Origin: Arthrobacter methylotrophus
Lineage (GTDB): Bacteria; Actinomycetota; Actinomycetes; Actinomycetales; Micrococcaceae
Reading direction: 5' to 3'
Length of the DNA: 64,000 bases
NCBI RefSeq assembly: GCF_039539965.1
Contig: NZ_BAABED010000001.1
Location: 4,340,001-4,404,000 of the forward strand
A program made the translations under genes and the position numbers. Within the stretch, counting starts at the first letter, position 1. Each line of letters starts with the position of its first letter. The notes under the pieces are model-generated. The model ran no database searches, had not been told where the DNA came from, and saw nothing but the letters and a program-made list of their open reading frames with translations. Shown here in pieces: positions 45,333 through 64,000 of this stretch.

Positions 45333-46166
45333 ATGACGCGCGAGAACATCACAACGGCCGACGGCGGAACCCTCGAGCTCTTCACGACGGGCGGTGAACG
45401 GGCCGCTGCCGGCTCCGGCGTCATCGTCGTGCCGGCCTCGATGGTGACCGCAGCAGACTACTCCAAGTTCGCCCAGAAACTCAGTGCTGCCCTTGGCCGA
45501 CCCGTGCACACATTCAACCGCCGTGGCCGTGGCGAATCGTCACCACAACCCGAGGACTACACCCTGGACGTCGACATCCGGGATCTTTCCGAAGTCATGA
45601 AGCACACGGCCAGCACCGACGTCTTCGGCCACAGTTTCGGAGGCGCAGTGGCACTTCACGCGGCGCGCACGCTGCCCGTGGAACGCCTGGCGGTCTACGA
45701 CCCCGCCGTCTCCGTCAACCACAGCGTGAAAGCCGATTGGACGAGCGAATACGAGCGCGCGACGGCGGCCGGAGACTTTGACCGCGGGCTCGCTGTTCTC
45801 GTGAAGGGCGTCGAAACGGAAGGCGCCTTCGCAAGGATGCCGCTGTCCATGCTGACGCTCGTCAACAAGCTAACGGCCGGGACCCCCATGGGCAAACAGA
45901 TGCGCGAACTCATGCAGGCCGGTGTCCGGGAGATCAAGGCAGTCATCGCCGCTGACATGCCCGCAGAACCCTTCCTCGAACTCCCGCTCGAGACGCTCAT
46001 TGTGGTGGGGGAAAAGAGCCCGGCCTACTTCGGAGTGGCCTGTGGCCAGATCCACGACGTCCTCTCCGGCTCGAGCTACACCATCCTGCCCGGCCACGGC
46101 CACGACGGAGTGATCAGGGCACCGGACAAACTCATCGCCGAGCTCTCGGACTTCTTCTCGGGCTAG
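45333..46166 (+). CDS. Alpha/beta-hydrolase, third of three tandem paralogues
   Basis: 277 residues with VIVVPASMVTAADYSKF in the oxyanion position, FNRRGRGESSPQPEDYTLDV, nucleophile GHSFGG (Ser101) and late GHGHDGVIR with the likely His. The oxyanion loop has PAS instead of HG, so the three copies differ in the active-site entrance. It has its own promoter-like element (see 45298-45326). A 32-bp tandem repeat array begins 3 nt after its stop codon. Confidence 0.78.
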   Translation: MTRENITTADGGTLELFTTGGERAAAGSGVIVVPASMVTAADYSKFAQKLSAALGRPVHTFNRRGRGESSPQPEDYTLDVDIRDLSEVMKHTASTDVFGHSFGGAVALHAARTLPVERLAVYDPAVSVNHSVKADWTSEYERATAAGDFDRGLAVLVKGVETEGAFARMPLSMLTLVNKLTAGTPMGKQMRELMQAGVREIKAVIAADMPAEPFLELPLETLIVVGEKSPAYFGVACGQIHDVLSGSSYTILPGHGHDGVIRAPDKLIAELSDFFSG

Positions 46167-46168
46167 AC

Positions 46169-46306
46169 GCCCGCTCACGTATGCCGGGTTCTGTCCGGGC
46201 GCCCGCTCACGTATGCCGGGTTCTGTCCGGACGCCCGCTCACGTATGCCGGGTTCTGTCCGGACGCCCGCTCACGTATGCCGGGTTCTGTCCGGGCGCCC
46301 GCTCAC
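46169..46306. repeat. 32-bp tandem repeat, four full copies and a partial fifth
   Basis: Units start at 46169, 46201, 46233 and 46265, each beginning GCCCGCTCACGTATGCCGGG and ending TTCTGTCCGG(G/A)C; a 10-nt partial copy follows. The only variation I see is G or A at the second-last base. Two unit junctions contain the palindrome GTCCGGAC. No spacers, so it is not CRISPR. It lies between the hydrolase stop and the rRNA terminator. Confidence 0.95.
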
Positions 46307-46331
46307 TTGTGTATGGTTGGTTGGTTAAATG

Positions 46332-46365
46332 GTTCAGGCCCCGACATCGTGGTCGGGGCCTGAAC
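46332..46365 (-). terminator. Terminator of rRNA operon copy 1
   Basis: A perfect 14-bp stem (GTTCAGGCCCCGAC with its complement) and 6-nt loop just after the 5S gene. An identical copy follows the second operon. Confidence 0.85.
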
Positions 46366-46374
46366 GTTAATGGT

Positions 46375-46494
46375 TGTCCGGCGGTGTCCTACTCTCCCAC
46401 ACCCTCCCGGGTGCAGTACCATCGGCGCTGTGGGTCTTAGCTTCCGGGTTCGGAATGGGACCGGGCGTTTCCCCCACGCTATGACCGCCGTAAC
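46375..46494 (-). rRNA. rrf: 5S ribosomal RNA, copy 1
   Basis: On the minus strand the molecule runs from GTTACGGCGGTCATAGCG through CCCATTCCGAACCCGGAAGC and AAGACCCACAGCGCCGATGG to ACACCGCCGGACAAC; 5' and 3' ends pair. Ends are approximate to a few bases. Confidence 0.95.
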
Positions 46495-46639
46495 CCTGTT
46501 ACCCGTCCCCCCGTGTTGGCGGGGGGTGGGAAGACTGTGGTTACAACATGGTGGTGTTGTTATTCAGTTGTTTGGTTCCTGGAGCAACGGGTTTTGTTGT
46601 TCGGGAACCACATAGTGGACGCAAGCAGTAATGGTTGTG

Positions 46640-51847
<5,208 letters not shown>

Positions 51848-52089
51848 TAAAACAAAAACAGACACAACCACCACCACCGGAAATAACGGCGACAGGGCTG
51901 CACAAAATTTGAAACCAGCCGTAAAAACCAGCCCCACACCACAAAAAGTGACACAAGACCAGCCAAAACAACCAATTCAATAAAAAATCGGTATCAACAA
52001 ACTTGGCACACTATTGAGTTCTCAAACAACAGACACACCCGACACCACCCAAACCACACGGTCCAAGATCGCTCCGGAGCAACTTCCCA
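51848..52089 (-). other. rRNA leader, copy 1
   Basis: Transcribed leader between P2 and 16S. It includes BoxA-like GTTTGAGAACTCAATAGTG (minus strand, about 52008-52028) and sequence that can pair with the 16S 3' flank for processing. Identical by eye to the second operon. Confidence 0.7.
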
Positions 52090-52118
52090 AAGTTACCCGA
52101 ATCATCATCAACTTGCAA
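52090..52118 (-). promoter_or_regulatory. rRNA promoter P2, copy 1
   Basis: TTGCAA (-35, 52113-52118), 17 nt, TAACTT (-10, 52090-52095) on the minus strand. The same layout with a different spacer is found at copy 2. Confidence 0.6.
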
Positions 52119-52266
52119 ATTGGCATTTCTACCAGTTGCACAGGATCATCATTCGAATTCCTCCGAATTGTGGCGCACAAAGCGCAAGCTGTTTAGGCTC
52201 AATTCGAAGGGGTTGTCCACCCGTGGTTCCCAGCTCTAGGCTGTCTCCCTCGCGGCGACTTAGAAG

Positions 52267-52296
52267 ACATTACACGCCTTCTTCGGGCTGCGCAAA
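52267..52296 (-). promoter_or_regulatory. rRNA promoter P1, copy 1
   Basis: TTTGCG (-35, 52291-52296), 18 nt, TAATGT (-10, 52267-52272), followed by AAGTCGCCGC at the likely start. It lies 148 nt upstream of the P2 -35. Matched in copy 2. Confidence 0.6.
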
Positions 52297-52395
52297 TCGG
52301 GCCCCCACACCAAAGCATTTACCGATCTGGTTTGGCCCGGCACGCCGGGGAGTGCCTGATGGTGAGGACCTGATCGTGCGCGGAACCATGGATCC

Positions 52396-52920
52396 CATGG
52401 AGCCTGAAGTGGGTCAGCAACAGTTAGCGCAGCAGCTCCCGGCCGGGCCAAGAGCAGGGCATTGAGCTCGTCGCCCCGGACGGGCTGTTGAACCGGCTGA
52501 CGAAAGGTTCTGGCGACCGCTCTGGAAGCGGCAGCCAGACGAAGGAAATCGCGGCCCTCTTCGCCGACGTGTCCGGCGCAAGAGCCTCAAAGGCACCTTC
52601 CCGGGGATCACTGAGAATGTCGTCGGCGAGATGACCGGATGGCAGAACCGACTGCTGGGCCGGGGACGGCGGCCAAGGGACCAAATTCATGCTCTCGAGC
52701 CTGACTGAGATCAAGAATCAGGGCGTCGAGGACATGGCATCACCGTCTGTGACTGGCGCAAAGACCTACCGGAGACGCCCAACACGGTCTGGGACGTGGA
52801 GTCCTCCGCCAAATGGGGCCAGCGGCACCTCGAGATCACCCGGCTCTGAGAGAACGCCTGAAGCAGGTTCATGCCGTTCCTGGTGACAATGTCAATCTCA
52901 TTTGAGCCCGCTTTGGTGCG
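52396..52920 (+). pseudogene. Decayed IS256-family (mutator) transposase
   Basis: Fragments in different frames match IS256-type transposases in order: ELVAPDGLLNRLTK, EIAALFADVSGA, ITENVVGEMTGWQNRLL, KFMLSSLTEIKNQGVEDM, ITVCDWRKDLPETPNTVWDV and AKWGQRHLEITRL followed by in-frame stops before SRFMPFL. Much of the DDE domain is deleted. No terminal inverted repeats seen. Clearly non-functional. Confidence 0.8.
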
Positions 52921-54174
52921 AAATCGCAGTTTGGTCCGGACCCACGTTCAAGCAAGTCTAGGGATTGATCACGGCTTGATTTGAGTCGTCTGGTCGCGCG
53001 TGCGTTCGTCACAATCCAGGCGGCCTATCCTGCCCGGTCTTTCCCGGCGGCAACAGGGAACTCCTGGTCTGAGGAAAAGGATGAAGAAGCCTGCTCCTGC
53101 GCTGCTCACGGAGCTTTCGAGCGCGGTTCAGGGTCCCCGGCTCAGAAACGAAATGCACGGTACCTTCGAAGGCATTGCATTGCCACTGCGCAGATACGGG
53201 CGCGCATGGTTCCCACAGCCCAGCAAATGCCGCCCGTGGAGGCAGCGTAGCCTCTGGTTGCGAACCATCCTGGCCAGCACGACTTGCCTGACCAGCCTGC
53301 GGCGGTGATGGCTGGCCCGGTATTGACGGTCGAAGTCAGGGTGAAGTTTCCGGGCTTGGGCCGTCTGCTTCTTCTGGCTCGCAACGACGGGCGGGCTCCC
53401 CTTCGGGCCGGCCCGTGACGACTTCGAAGATTTTGCCTCTAACTCTCGCGACGAACAGGTTAACTTCGTGCTGCGTGAGGGCAGCGGCAAGCCCGCCCCA
53501 CCGCCTGCTCCAACCGAACCGACATGGGAGATGAGGAAGCTGGAGAACTCCTGGCTGGACGTCAACGTCTTCAGCCTGCCGGCGAACCATGCCGGTCGGT
53601 GTTCTTTGCGATAGCGACCGAAACAGGCACCCCTTGAGCGTCGCTGGCTTTCGCTAAGCCGAGCGTGCCGTCACTTCTTCTCCACAGCGGCCGGACCGGC
53701 GGCTTAGCGGCCGCGAGACTTGCCGAACCGGCCTTCGGGAAACATGACTCCCGGGCAAACGTGCGGATCGGGCTCCTTTGACGCCCGCGTCACGACGGAT
53801 CCTTGCAAATAGCTCCACTCTCAACTCCATCACTGCCCACCATCGTTGGACGAACAATCCCGATGAAATCAACGCTGGAGTGGGCTTGAGTTCAAACTGC
53901 GATTCAACGACCGGCGAGGCGCCAAGTTGGCTCGACTCAAGCTGCAGAAGTGGGCTCCGTTCAAACTGCCGCAATCGCAACCAAACACCAACCGCGGATC
54001 CACCGTTAAACGGACACTCCTCCGGGAGAATCCGCGCATACGTGGGGGAGGGTTGGGGTGAAGCGCCTGATATGTGATGGAGGGTTGGGGTTCTGGCTGG
54101 TTGCCCGGTCGCGTGTGTGGGGGTTCCGGGGATTGTTCGGGGCGCCCGCGGGCTGGTGGCCCGTGGGTGGCCCG
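52921..54174. other. Decayed DNA between the two rRNA operons
   Basis: About 1.25 kb without a credible gene. A minus-strand piece at about 53580-53660 reads SDAQGVPVSVAI, faintly like an IS5/IS4 transposase strand, but this is weak. At 54040-54175 the plus strand is G/T-rich and repeats GGAGGGTTGGGG at 54049 and 54079. Confidence 0.5.
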
Positions 54175-54192
54175 TGGTTGGTTGGTTAAATG

Positions 54193-54226
54193 GTTCAGGC
54201 CCCGACATCGTGGTCGGGGCCTGAAC
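54193..54226 (-). terminator. Terminator of rRNA operon copy 2
   Basis: Identical to the terminator at 46332-46365, offset 7861 bp. Confidence 0.85.
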
Positions 54227-54235
54227 GTTAATGGT

Positions 54236-54355
54236 TGTCCGGCGGTGTCCTACTCTCCCACACCCTCCCGGGTGCAGTACCATCGGCGCTGTGGGTCTTA
54301 GCTTCCGGGTTCGGAATGGGACCGGGCGTTTCCCCCACGCTATGACCGCCGTAAC
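54236..54355 (-). rRNA. rrf: 5S ribosomal RNA, copy 2
   Basis: Appears identical to copy 1 at an offset of 7861 bp; terminal bases approximate. Confidence 0.95.
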
Positions 54356-54500
54356 CCTGTTACCCGTCCCCCCGTGTTGGCGGGGGGTGGGAAGACTGTG
54401 GTTACAACATGGTGGTGTTGTTATTCAGTTGTTTGGTTCCTGGAGCAACGGGTTTTGTTGTTCGGGAACCACATAGTGGACGCAAGCAGTAATGGTTGTG

Positions 54501-59708
<5,208 letters not shown>

Positions 59709-59950
59709 TAAAACAAAAACAGACACAACCACCACCACCGGAAATAACGGCGACAGGGCTGCACAAAATTTGAAACCAGCCGTAAAAACCAGCCCCACAC
59801 CACAAAAAGTGACACAAGACCAGCCAAAACAACCAATTCAATAAAAAATCGGTATCAACAAACTTGGCACACTATTGAGTTCTCAAACAACAGACACACC
59901 CGACACCACCCAAACCACACGGTCCAAGATCGCTCCGGAGCAACTTCCCA
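59709..59950 (-). other. rRNA leader, copy 2
   Basis: Same as leader copy 1, including the BoxA-like GTTTGAGAACTCAATAGTG. Identity with copy 1 ends inside the P2 -10 just upstream. Confidence 0.7.
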
Positions 59951-59979
59951 AACTTACCAGACCCGCCAGCCCCGCGCAA
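59951..59979 (-). promoter_or_regulatory. rRNA promoter P2, copy 2
   Basis: TTGCGC (-35, 59974-59979), 17 nt, TAAGTT (-10, 59951-59956) on the minus strand. GC-rich spacer, unlike the AT-richer spacer of copy 1. Confidence 0.6.
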
Positions 59980-60126
59980 CTCCCGAACCCGGGAACCACA
60001 CCAGACAAAACACCATCCAGGACACCCCAAAACCACACCGGAACACAAAAAACGAACCAGAAAATGATTTCCATTTGGAAGGGAGTCGGTCGCAAACTTT
60101 CCGCACCAGCGGCGGCGACTCGAATA

Positions 60127-60156
60127 ACTTTACACACCCCAACCACCCCACGCAAA
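60127..60156 (-). promoter_or_regulatory. rRNA promoter P1, copy 2
   Basis: TTTGCG (-35, 60151-60156), 18 nt, TAAAGT (-10, 60127-60132), then GAGTCGCCGC at the likely start. It lies 147 nt upstream of the P2 -35, one base different from copy 1. Confidence 0.6.
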
Positions 60157-60379
60157 TTCACCCGACGTAAAGGTTCTGCACTCCAACAACCCCTACAACC
60201 CGGCAATTTCGGGCCCTACGCCACATCATTGGGCGCCTTTCGGGTCACTAGCCATAAACATGGCGTGCGTCACATCGATCGCGGCGCCGCCCGCCCACGG
60301 GAGAGGACGCCGCCCACCGACGGGAGAGACCGAAAGACGGCGCCGTCGAACTCCAAGCGCTCGAACTCCAGAAGCCGAG
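60157..60379. other. Region upstream of rRNA operon 2
   Basis: No gene seen. It should hold any upstream activating sequence of the rRNA promoter. An imperfect 22-23 nt direct repeat ending ACGGGAGAG occurs at about 60284-60328, close to the 3' end of the efflux gene. Confidence 0.4.
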
Positions 60380-61828
60380 CTAGTGCGCGGCCGCCCCCTG
60401 GGTCTTGCGCATCATGGCAGAGAGCACAACGGCAGCCACTGCGATCAAAGTGGCTGTCAGGAAGGCCGCCTGCATTCCGGCCACAAAACCGGAGACGGCC
60501 GATACCACCGCGAAGATCGAGACCAGAAGCGCAGTGCCCGCAGCTCCCGCCACTTGCTGCAGCGTGCTCATGATGGCCGAGCCATGCGAATAGAGGTGCG
60601 GTGGGAGTGGGTTAAGGCCGGTAGTAAACGCGGGAGTGAACAACAAAGCCAGTCCCAAGCTGAGTACCGCGTAAAGGACAATAACCCACCACAACTGGCT
60701 ATCCGCGGTCAGCATCGAGAACTGCCACAGCGTGAGCACCAAGAGGATGGAACCGCTCACGGTGAGCGGAAATGGCCCGAGCTTGTCGAACAGCCTGCCG
60801 ACGACCGGCCCGAGCAAGCCCATCGCCAAACCGCCTGGAAGGAGTGCCAACCCGGTCTCCATCGGCTGGAGGTGCAGGACGTTCTGAAGGTAGAGCGGCA
60901 GCAGGATCACTACGCCGAAGAGCGCCATCATGGCGACCACCAAGAGGAACACGGACACCGTGAACATCCGAAATTTGAAGGCCCTGAGGTCCAGGAGGGG
61001 CGCCTCGGACTTCTGCAGCTTGAGCTGACGGAAAACGAACGCCACCATGCACAACACGCCAATGACCAGCGCGGCAATCGGCAGCGCAGCAGCTCCGCTA
61101 TGGCCGCCGATCTGACTCAATCCATAGACCAGTCCGCCGAAAGCGGGAACGGTCAGGACCACTGAGACGAAGTCCAGCTTCACGTGTCCGCGTTCACCGA
61201 CGTTTGTCAGGAACTTCGCCCCGATCGCCATCGCCAACAAGGCGACCGGCAGCACGAAGACGAACATGAAGCGCCACGAGAAGTGGTCGAGGATGATGCC
61301 GGAAACCGTGGGACCCAAGGCCGGTGCAACAGAGATCGCGATGGTCACATTACCCATCACCGCACCACGGCGGGACAGGGGAACGAGCGTCAAGATGGTG
61401 GTCATCAGCAGCGGGAGCATGATCGCCGTGCCGCCCGCCTGGACGATCCGTGCCAACAAGAGCACGCCAAACCCCGGGGCCACTGCAGCAATCAAGGTGC
61501 CGGCGCTGAAGAGCCCGATGGCAAGGAGGAACGCGGCCCTGGTGGTGAGCCTTTGGAGGATGAAGCCGGTGGCGGGTATCACCACGGCCATGGTCAGCAT
61601 GAATCCAGTCGAAAGCCATTGAACCGTGGGGGCGTCAACGTTGAGGTCCGTCATGAGCCGCTGCAAGGCGACGTTCATGATGGTCTCGTTGAGGATCACC
61701 ACGAAGGTGGCCACAAGCAGCGTGACGATGACGGTGACAGACTCGCGCGGCATTCTGTCGCTGGCTAGTTGTGTCTCCGTTTCCGGCACGCGGTTGCCGT
61801 GCTCGTCTGACGTGACGTCGGTAGACAT
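60380..61828 (-). CDS. MFS drug efflux transporter, DHA2 (EmrB/QacA) type
   Basis: 482 residues with about 14 helices. DHA2 features are present: LVATFVVILNETIMNVALQRL with motif D-like residues, QWLSTGFMLTMAVVIPATGF, ARIVQAGGTAIMLPLLMTT (motif C region) and APALGPTVSGIILDHFSWRF. It exports drugs or other hydrophobic compounds by proton antiport. ATG 61828 has AGGAATCCTC upstream; the open frame before it is noncoding. An inverted repeat overlaps its likely -10, suggesting repression by a TetR/MarR-type regulator that is not encoded next door. Confidence 0.9.
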   Translation of the reverse strand: MSTDVTSDEHGNRVPETETQLASDRMPRESVTVIVTLLVATFVVILNETIMNVALQRLMTDLNVDAPTVQWLSTGFMLTMAVVIPATGFILQRLTTRAAFLLAIGLFSAGTLIAAVAPGFGVLLLARIVQAGGTAIMLPLLMTTILTLVPLSRRGAVMGNVTIAISVAPALGPTVSGIILDHFSWRFMFVFVLPVALLAMAIGAKFLTNVGERGHVKLDFVSVVLTVPAFGGLVYGLSQIGGHSGAAALPIAALVIGVLCMVAFVFRQLKLQKSEAPLLDLRAFKFRMFTVSVFLLVVAMMALFGVVILLPLYLQNVLHLQPMETGLALLPGGLAMGLLGPVVGRLFDKLGPFPLTVSGSILLVLTLWQFSMLTADSQLWWVIVLYAVLSLGLALLFTPAFTTGLNPLPPHLYSHGSAIMSTLQQVAGAAGTALLVSIFAVVSAVSGFVAGMQAAFLTATLIAVAAVVLSAMMRKTQGAAAH

Positions 61829-61888
61829 GAGGATTCCTCGGCTGTGGGTGCGGTGGTTTGCAGTAGCGTTCGGGTTCAGCACCGGTGA

Positions 61889-61927
61889 AGACTGCAACAG
61901 TCTAAGCCTCTGGAGCATTCCCGTCAG
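61889..61927 (-). promoter_or_regulatory. Promoter and operator of the DHA2 efflux gene
   Basis: CTGACG (-35, 61922-61927), 17 nt, TAGACT (-10, 61899-61904). The inverted repeat AGACTG-TTG-CAGTCT (61889-61903) overlaps the -10 and start site. A second palindrome, CAAACGTTTG, lies upstream at 61938-61947. Confidence 0.45.
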
Positions 61928-61975
61928 CAGGTTATTCCAAACGTTTGTGAGCGGGCATCCGAAAGTTAAGAGTGT

Positions 61976-62878
61976 TCAGGAACTCAACGGCAGGTTGTCG
62001 ATCAACCGCACGGGGCCAACCTTCGCCGCGATAATCGCGAGCCCCTCGCCGCGGAACGGGGTGTCCCGGCAGTTCTCGGCGAGCGGTTCCAAGGTGCGGG
62101 GATCGACCACCTCGAAATAGTCCAGGCGCACGAGCGGTTGCGATTCAACGAGCGCGACGACGGAGTCCAGCTCCAGCGGTTCGTTCGCCACGGCGCGGGA
62201 CTCGAGAAGGCGGAGCGCACGGGAGAGCACCAAGGCCGCCTCCTGCTCTTCTTCCGAAAGGAAACGGTTCCGGCTGGACAAGGCGAGTCCTTCGGTGCTG
62301 CGCACGGTGGGCACCGCCACGATGTCCACCGGAAAGCTGAGATCCGCCACCATCCGTTTCACCAGGGCCAACTGTTGGGCGTCCTTCTGGCCGAAGTACG
62401 CACGGTACGCGGCAGCACCGCCGTCGACGGCTGGACCGCCAGGCATGCCGTAGTGCAGCAGTTTGGCGACCACCGTGAGGGCGCCGTCAAAGTGCCCGGG
62501 ACGGGATGCGCCCTCCCATTTCTCACCCAGCGGCCCCGATGTCACGCGAACCAACGGTTCGCCGCCGGGATAGACCTCCTCAACGGATGGGGCGAAGACG
62601 AGATCCACACCCTCGGCGTCCAGCAGGGCCATGTCGGCGTCAAGGGTGCGCGGATACCGTTCCAGGTCCGCGGCCTCACCGAACTGGAGCGGGTTCACGA
62701 AAATGGACGCCACCACGACGTCGTTCTGCTCGACGGCGGTGCGGGCCAGCGCCGCATGCCCGGTGTGCAAGGCTCCCATCGTGGGGACGAGGCCCTGGGA
62801 ACTGCCGCGCTTTTCCGCGAGCAATCGCGCACTTTCGGCCCGCAGTTCCGCCGCGGTGGTGACAAGTTTGATGCCCAT
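61976..62878 (-). CDS. panC: Pantothenate synthetase
   Basis: 300 residues with the ATP-binding [10 protein letters not shown] at 32-41, [20 protein letters not shown], then [20 protein letters not shown], and the second signature [12 protein letters not shown]. It joins pantoate and beta-alanine to make pantothenate, the precursor of CoA. The ATG lies 2 nt after the DUF2520 stop, indicating co-transcription. No panD or panB follows directly; the next gene is an efflux pump. Confidence 0.95.
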   Translation of the reverse strand: MGIKLVTTAAELRAESARLLAEKRGSSQGLVPTMGALHTGHAALARTAVEQNDVVVASIFVNPLQFGEAADLERYPRTLDADMALLDAEGVDLVFAPSVEEVYPGGEPLVRVTSGPLGEKWEGASRPGHFDGALTVVAKLLHYGMPGGPAVDGGAAAYRAYFGQKDAQQLALVKRMVADLSFPVDIVAVPTVRSTEGLALSSRNRFLSEEEQEAALVLSRALRLLESRAVANEPLELDSVVALVESQPLVRLDYFEVVDPRTLEPLAENCRDTPFRGEGLAIIAAKVGPVRLIDNLPLSS

Positions 62879-62880
62879 GG

Positions 62881-63831
62881 TCAGTTTCCTTCCTGCGTCC
62901 CGGCAGCGTCGCCGCCCGGTCGATCGTCGCCATTGTCCGGCGTGCCTGAGCCGTCCAAAGCGTTGTTGATGTCGCCGAGCTGGCCCTCTTTGAGCAATCC
63001 ACGGTTGACGGCTCGACGGGCCGTGGCCCGGGCCATCGCCAGGTAAGCGTCCAGGACATCGCCGCCGGCACCGGCGTCGTACTCCTTGAGTGCCTCCGCA
63101 TGGGCGGACACTGTTCCCACATCTCCGCGGGCCACCGGACCGGTCAACGCGGACTCGCCTGAAGCCAGCGCGTTCTCCAAGGTAGCGCGCAGCAATGGGC
63201 CGAGCATGCGCTCAGGCGAATCGACGCCGATTTCCCGCAAGAGCTGCGAGGCCTGGGCCACGAGCGTGACCATATGGTTCGAACCGTGGGCAAGGGCTGC
63301 ATGGTAAAGCGTACGGTCGGCCTCAGCGATGGCCACAGGTTCGGCACCCATCTCCACCACAAGGGCCTGGGCGATGGGCAGCATGGCTGCGTCGGCCGTA
63401 ACTCCGAACGTGCAGTCCATGAGCCGGGTCAGGTCCAGGCTCATGCCCGTGAACGTCATGGCCGGGTGGAGGGCGAGCGGAATGGCGCCGGCGGCGCGGA
63501 CAGGCTTCAGAATCCCGACGCCGAAACGGCCGGAGGTGTGCGCCACGAGCTGGCCTGGCTGCCACGCTCCGAGCTTCGCCAGTCCAGTCACGAGTTCGCC
63601 AAGAGCATCGTCCGGGACGGCAAGGAGTACCAGTTCGGACCGCTCCACTATGTCCGGGATCCCCAGGACGGGGACCCCGGGAAGCAGTGTTGCGGCCCGC
63701 TCGCGGCTCGCCTCCGACACGGCGGAAACCCCGACGACGGCGTGCTCGGCCCCGCGCAGGGCCGCACCCAAGACGGCGCCCACTTTGCCGGCGCCGATGA
63801 TTCCAACGCCGAGTCGTCCTGGCCTAGCCAT
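62881..63831 (-). CDS. Rossmann-fold and DUF2520 domain protein
   Basis: 316 residues. An N-terminal NAD(P)-binding Rossmann domain has [16 protein letters not shown] and [17 protein letters not shown] helical DUF2520 C-terminal domain follows ([40 protein letters not shown]). The layout resembles ketopantoate and 6-phosphogluconate-type dehydrogenases. It is tightly coupled to panC, so it may be a ketopantoate reductase; this is inference from context. The ATG has AGGAGG upstream and overlaps the end of the preceding gene (ATGGCTAG). Confidence 0.85.
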   Translation of the reverse strand: MARPGRLGVGIIGAGKVGAVLGAALRGAEHAVVGVSAVSEASRERAATLLPGVPVLGIPDIVERSELVLLAVPDDALGELVTGLAKLGAWQPGQLVAHTSGRFGVGILKPVRAAGAIPLALHPAMTFTGMSLDLTRLMDCTFGVTADAAMLPIAQALVVEMGAEPVAIAEADRTLYHAALAHGSNHMVTLVAQASQLLREIGVDSPERMLGPLLRATLENALASGESALTGPVARGDVGTVSAHAEALKEYDAGAGGDVLDAYLAMARATARRAVNRGLLKEGQLGDINNALDGSGTPDNGDDRPGGDAAGTQEGN

Positions 63832-64000
63832 GGTCTGGTTCCTCCTGGTTTGATGAGTGGTTTGATGAGTGTTGTACTGCGTGCACCCCTGGTAACTGGG
63901 CCAGCCATTGCTCGCTGGTCTGCAATTTGCGGGCTTTCCGGGCTCGGGCGGCCTGCTGGTCGAACAAGCCGACCGCTTCCGCGGTGGCTGCCTGGATGAG
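63824..64000 (-). CDS. C-terminal end of an upstream gene, possibly a PH-domain membrane protein
   Basis: The last 58 codons enter from the right edge: an amphipathic Ala/Arg/Gln-rich helix (AAARARKARKLQTSEQWLAQL) and a tail with a duplicated SSNH/SSNQ motif ending QEEPDHG. The TAG overlaps the start of the DUF2520 gene, which argues for one operon. In relatives a PH-domain protein often precedes DUF2520-panC, but too little is visible to be sure. Confidence 0.5.
   Translation of the reverse strand, partial: LIQAATAEAVGLFDQQAARARKARKLQTSEQWLAQLPGVHAVQHSSNHSSNQEEPDHG

Noticed and set aside
46169..46306. Possible CRISPR array
   Set aside because: Units are contiguous with no unique spacers and no cas genes are nearby; it is a simple tandem repeat.
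46181..46440. Open frames across the 32-bp repeat
   Set aside because: Frames stay open only because the unit lacks stops; no ribosome binding site, and they run into the 5S gene.
53128..53565. 145-aa minus-strand open frame as a second transposase
   Set aside because: No convincing transposase motif; only a short neighbouring segment is faintly similar, so it is described as decayed DNA.
54040..54175. G-quadruplex in the G/T-rich stretch near the second rRNA terminator
   Set aside because: Only three good G-runs occur within loop range in each part, so the strict four-run rule is not met.
59875..60573. 232-aa plus-strand open frame across the rRNA leader and promoters
   Set aside because: Antisense to the rRNA leader, no family features, and its 3' end overlaps the efflux gene.

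Overview
The window is high-GC DNA whose gene set and order (second-family DisA, RadA, MutY, Lsr2, ClpC, class II LysS, PanC and DUF2520, DhaKLM with an HPr fusion, urease) fit a Micrococcaceae actinobacterium of the Arthrobacter/Paenarthrobacter/Pseudarthrobacter type. Several genes have a TANNNT element 6-7 nt before the start codon, the pattern of leaderless mRNAs common in this phylum.

Layout. 1-2.8 kb: start of a urease operon (ureA, ureB) on the minus strand, a DedA protein, a family III CoA-transferase and tRNA-Lys(TTT). 3-10 kb: phosphate uptake, with a DUF47 regulator and low-affinity Pit transporter convergent with a minus-strand pstSCAB operon that has a PHO-box-like repeat upstream. 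10-19.3 kb: FUSC protein, radA, prfC, disA, a membrane-anchored protein, a signal-less ModA-like protein, small ORFs and mutY.

19.5-33 kb is the most unusual region. A plus-strand cluster encodes a second Pst-like ABC transporter (two permeases and an ATPase) together with three PstS-like or large secreted proteins. The last two of these are anchored by C-terminal membrane helices rather than lipid. The cluster also holds a wall-protein-like polypeptide with a degenerate LAxTG signal, a class-F-like sortase with His and Cys, a pseudo-sortase lacking all three catalytic residues, and a lipoprotein. Most core genes overlap or nearly abut, so the part from 23.1 to 32.5 kb probably acts as one operon. 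I regard it as the best candidate for an undescribed system: a surface-anchored phosphate-type uptake or sensing machine.

33-46 kb: dhaKLM, a GNAT, an S9 peptidase, clpC, lsr2, lysS with a small downstream membrane protein, then three tandem paralogous alpha/beta-hydrolases ending in a 32-bp tandem repeat.

46.3-60.2 kb: two tandem rRNA operons (minus strand, 16S-23S-5S, no tRNA in the spacer) that look nearly identical over about 5.78 kb. They differ in a 16S helix by eight compensated bases, and they have different upstream sequences that keep the same two-promoter architecture. About 2.1 kb of decayed DNA with an IS256-type transposase relic lies between them. 60.4-64 kb: a DHA2 efflux pump, then panC, a DUF2520 protein and the 3' end of another gene.
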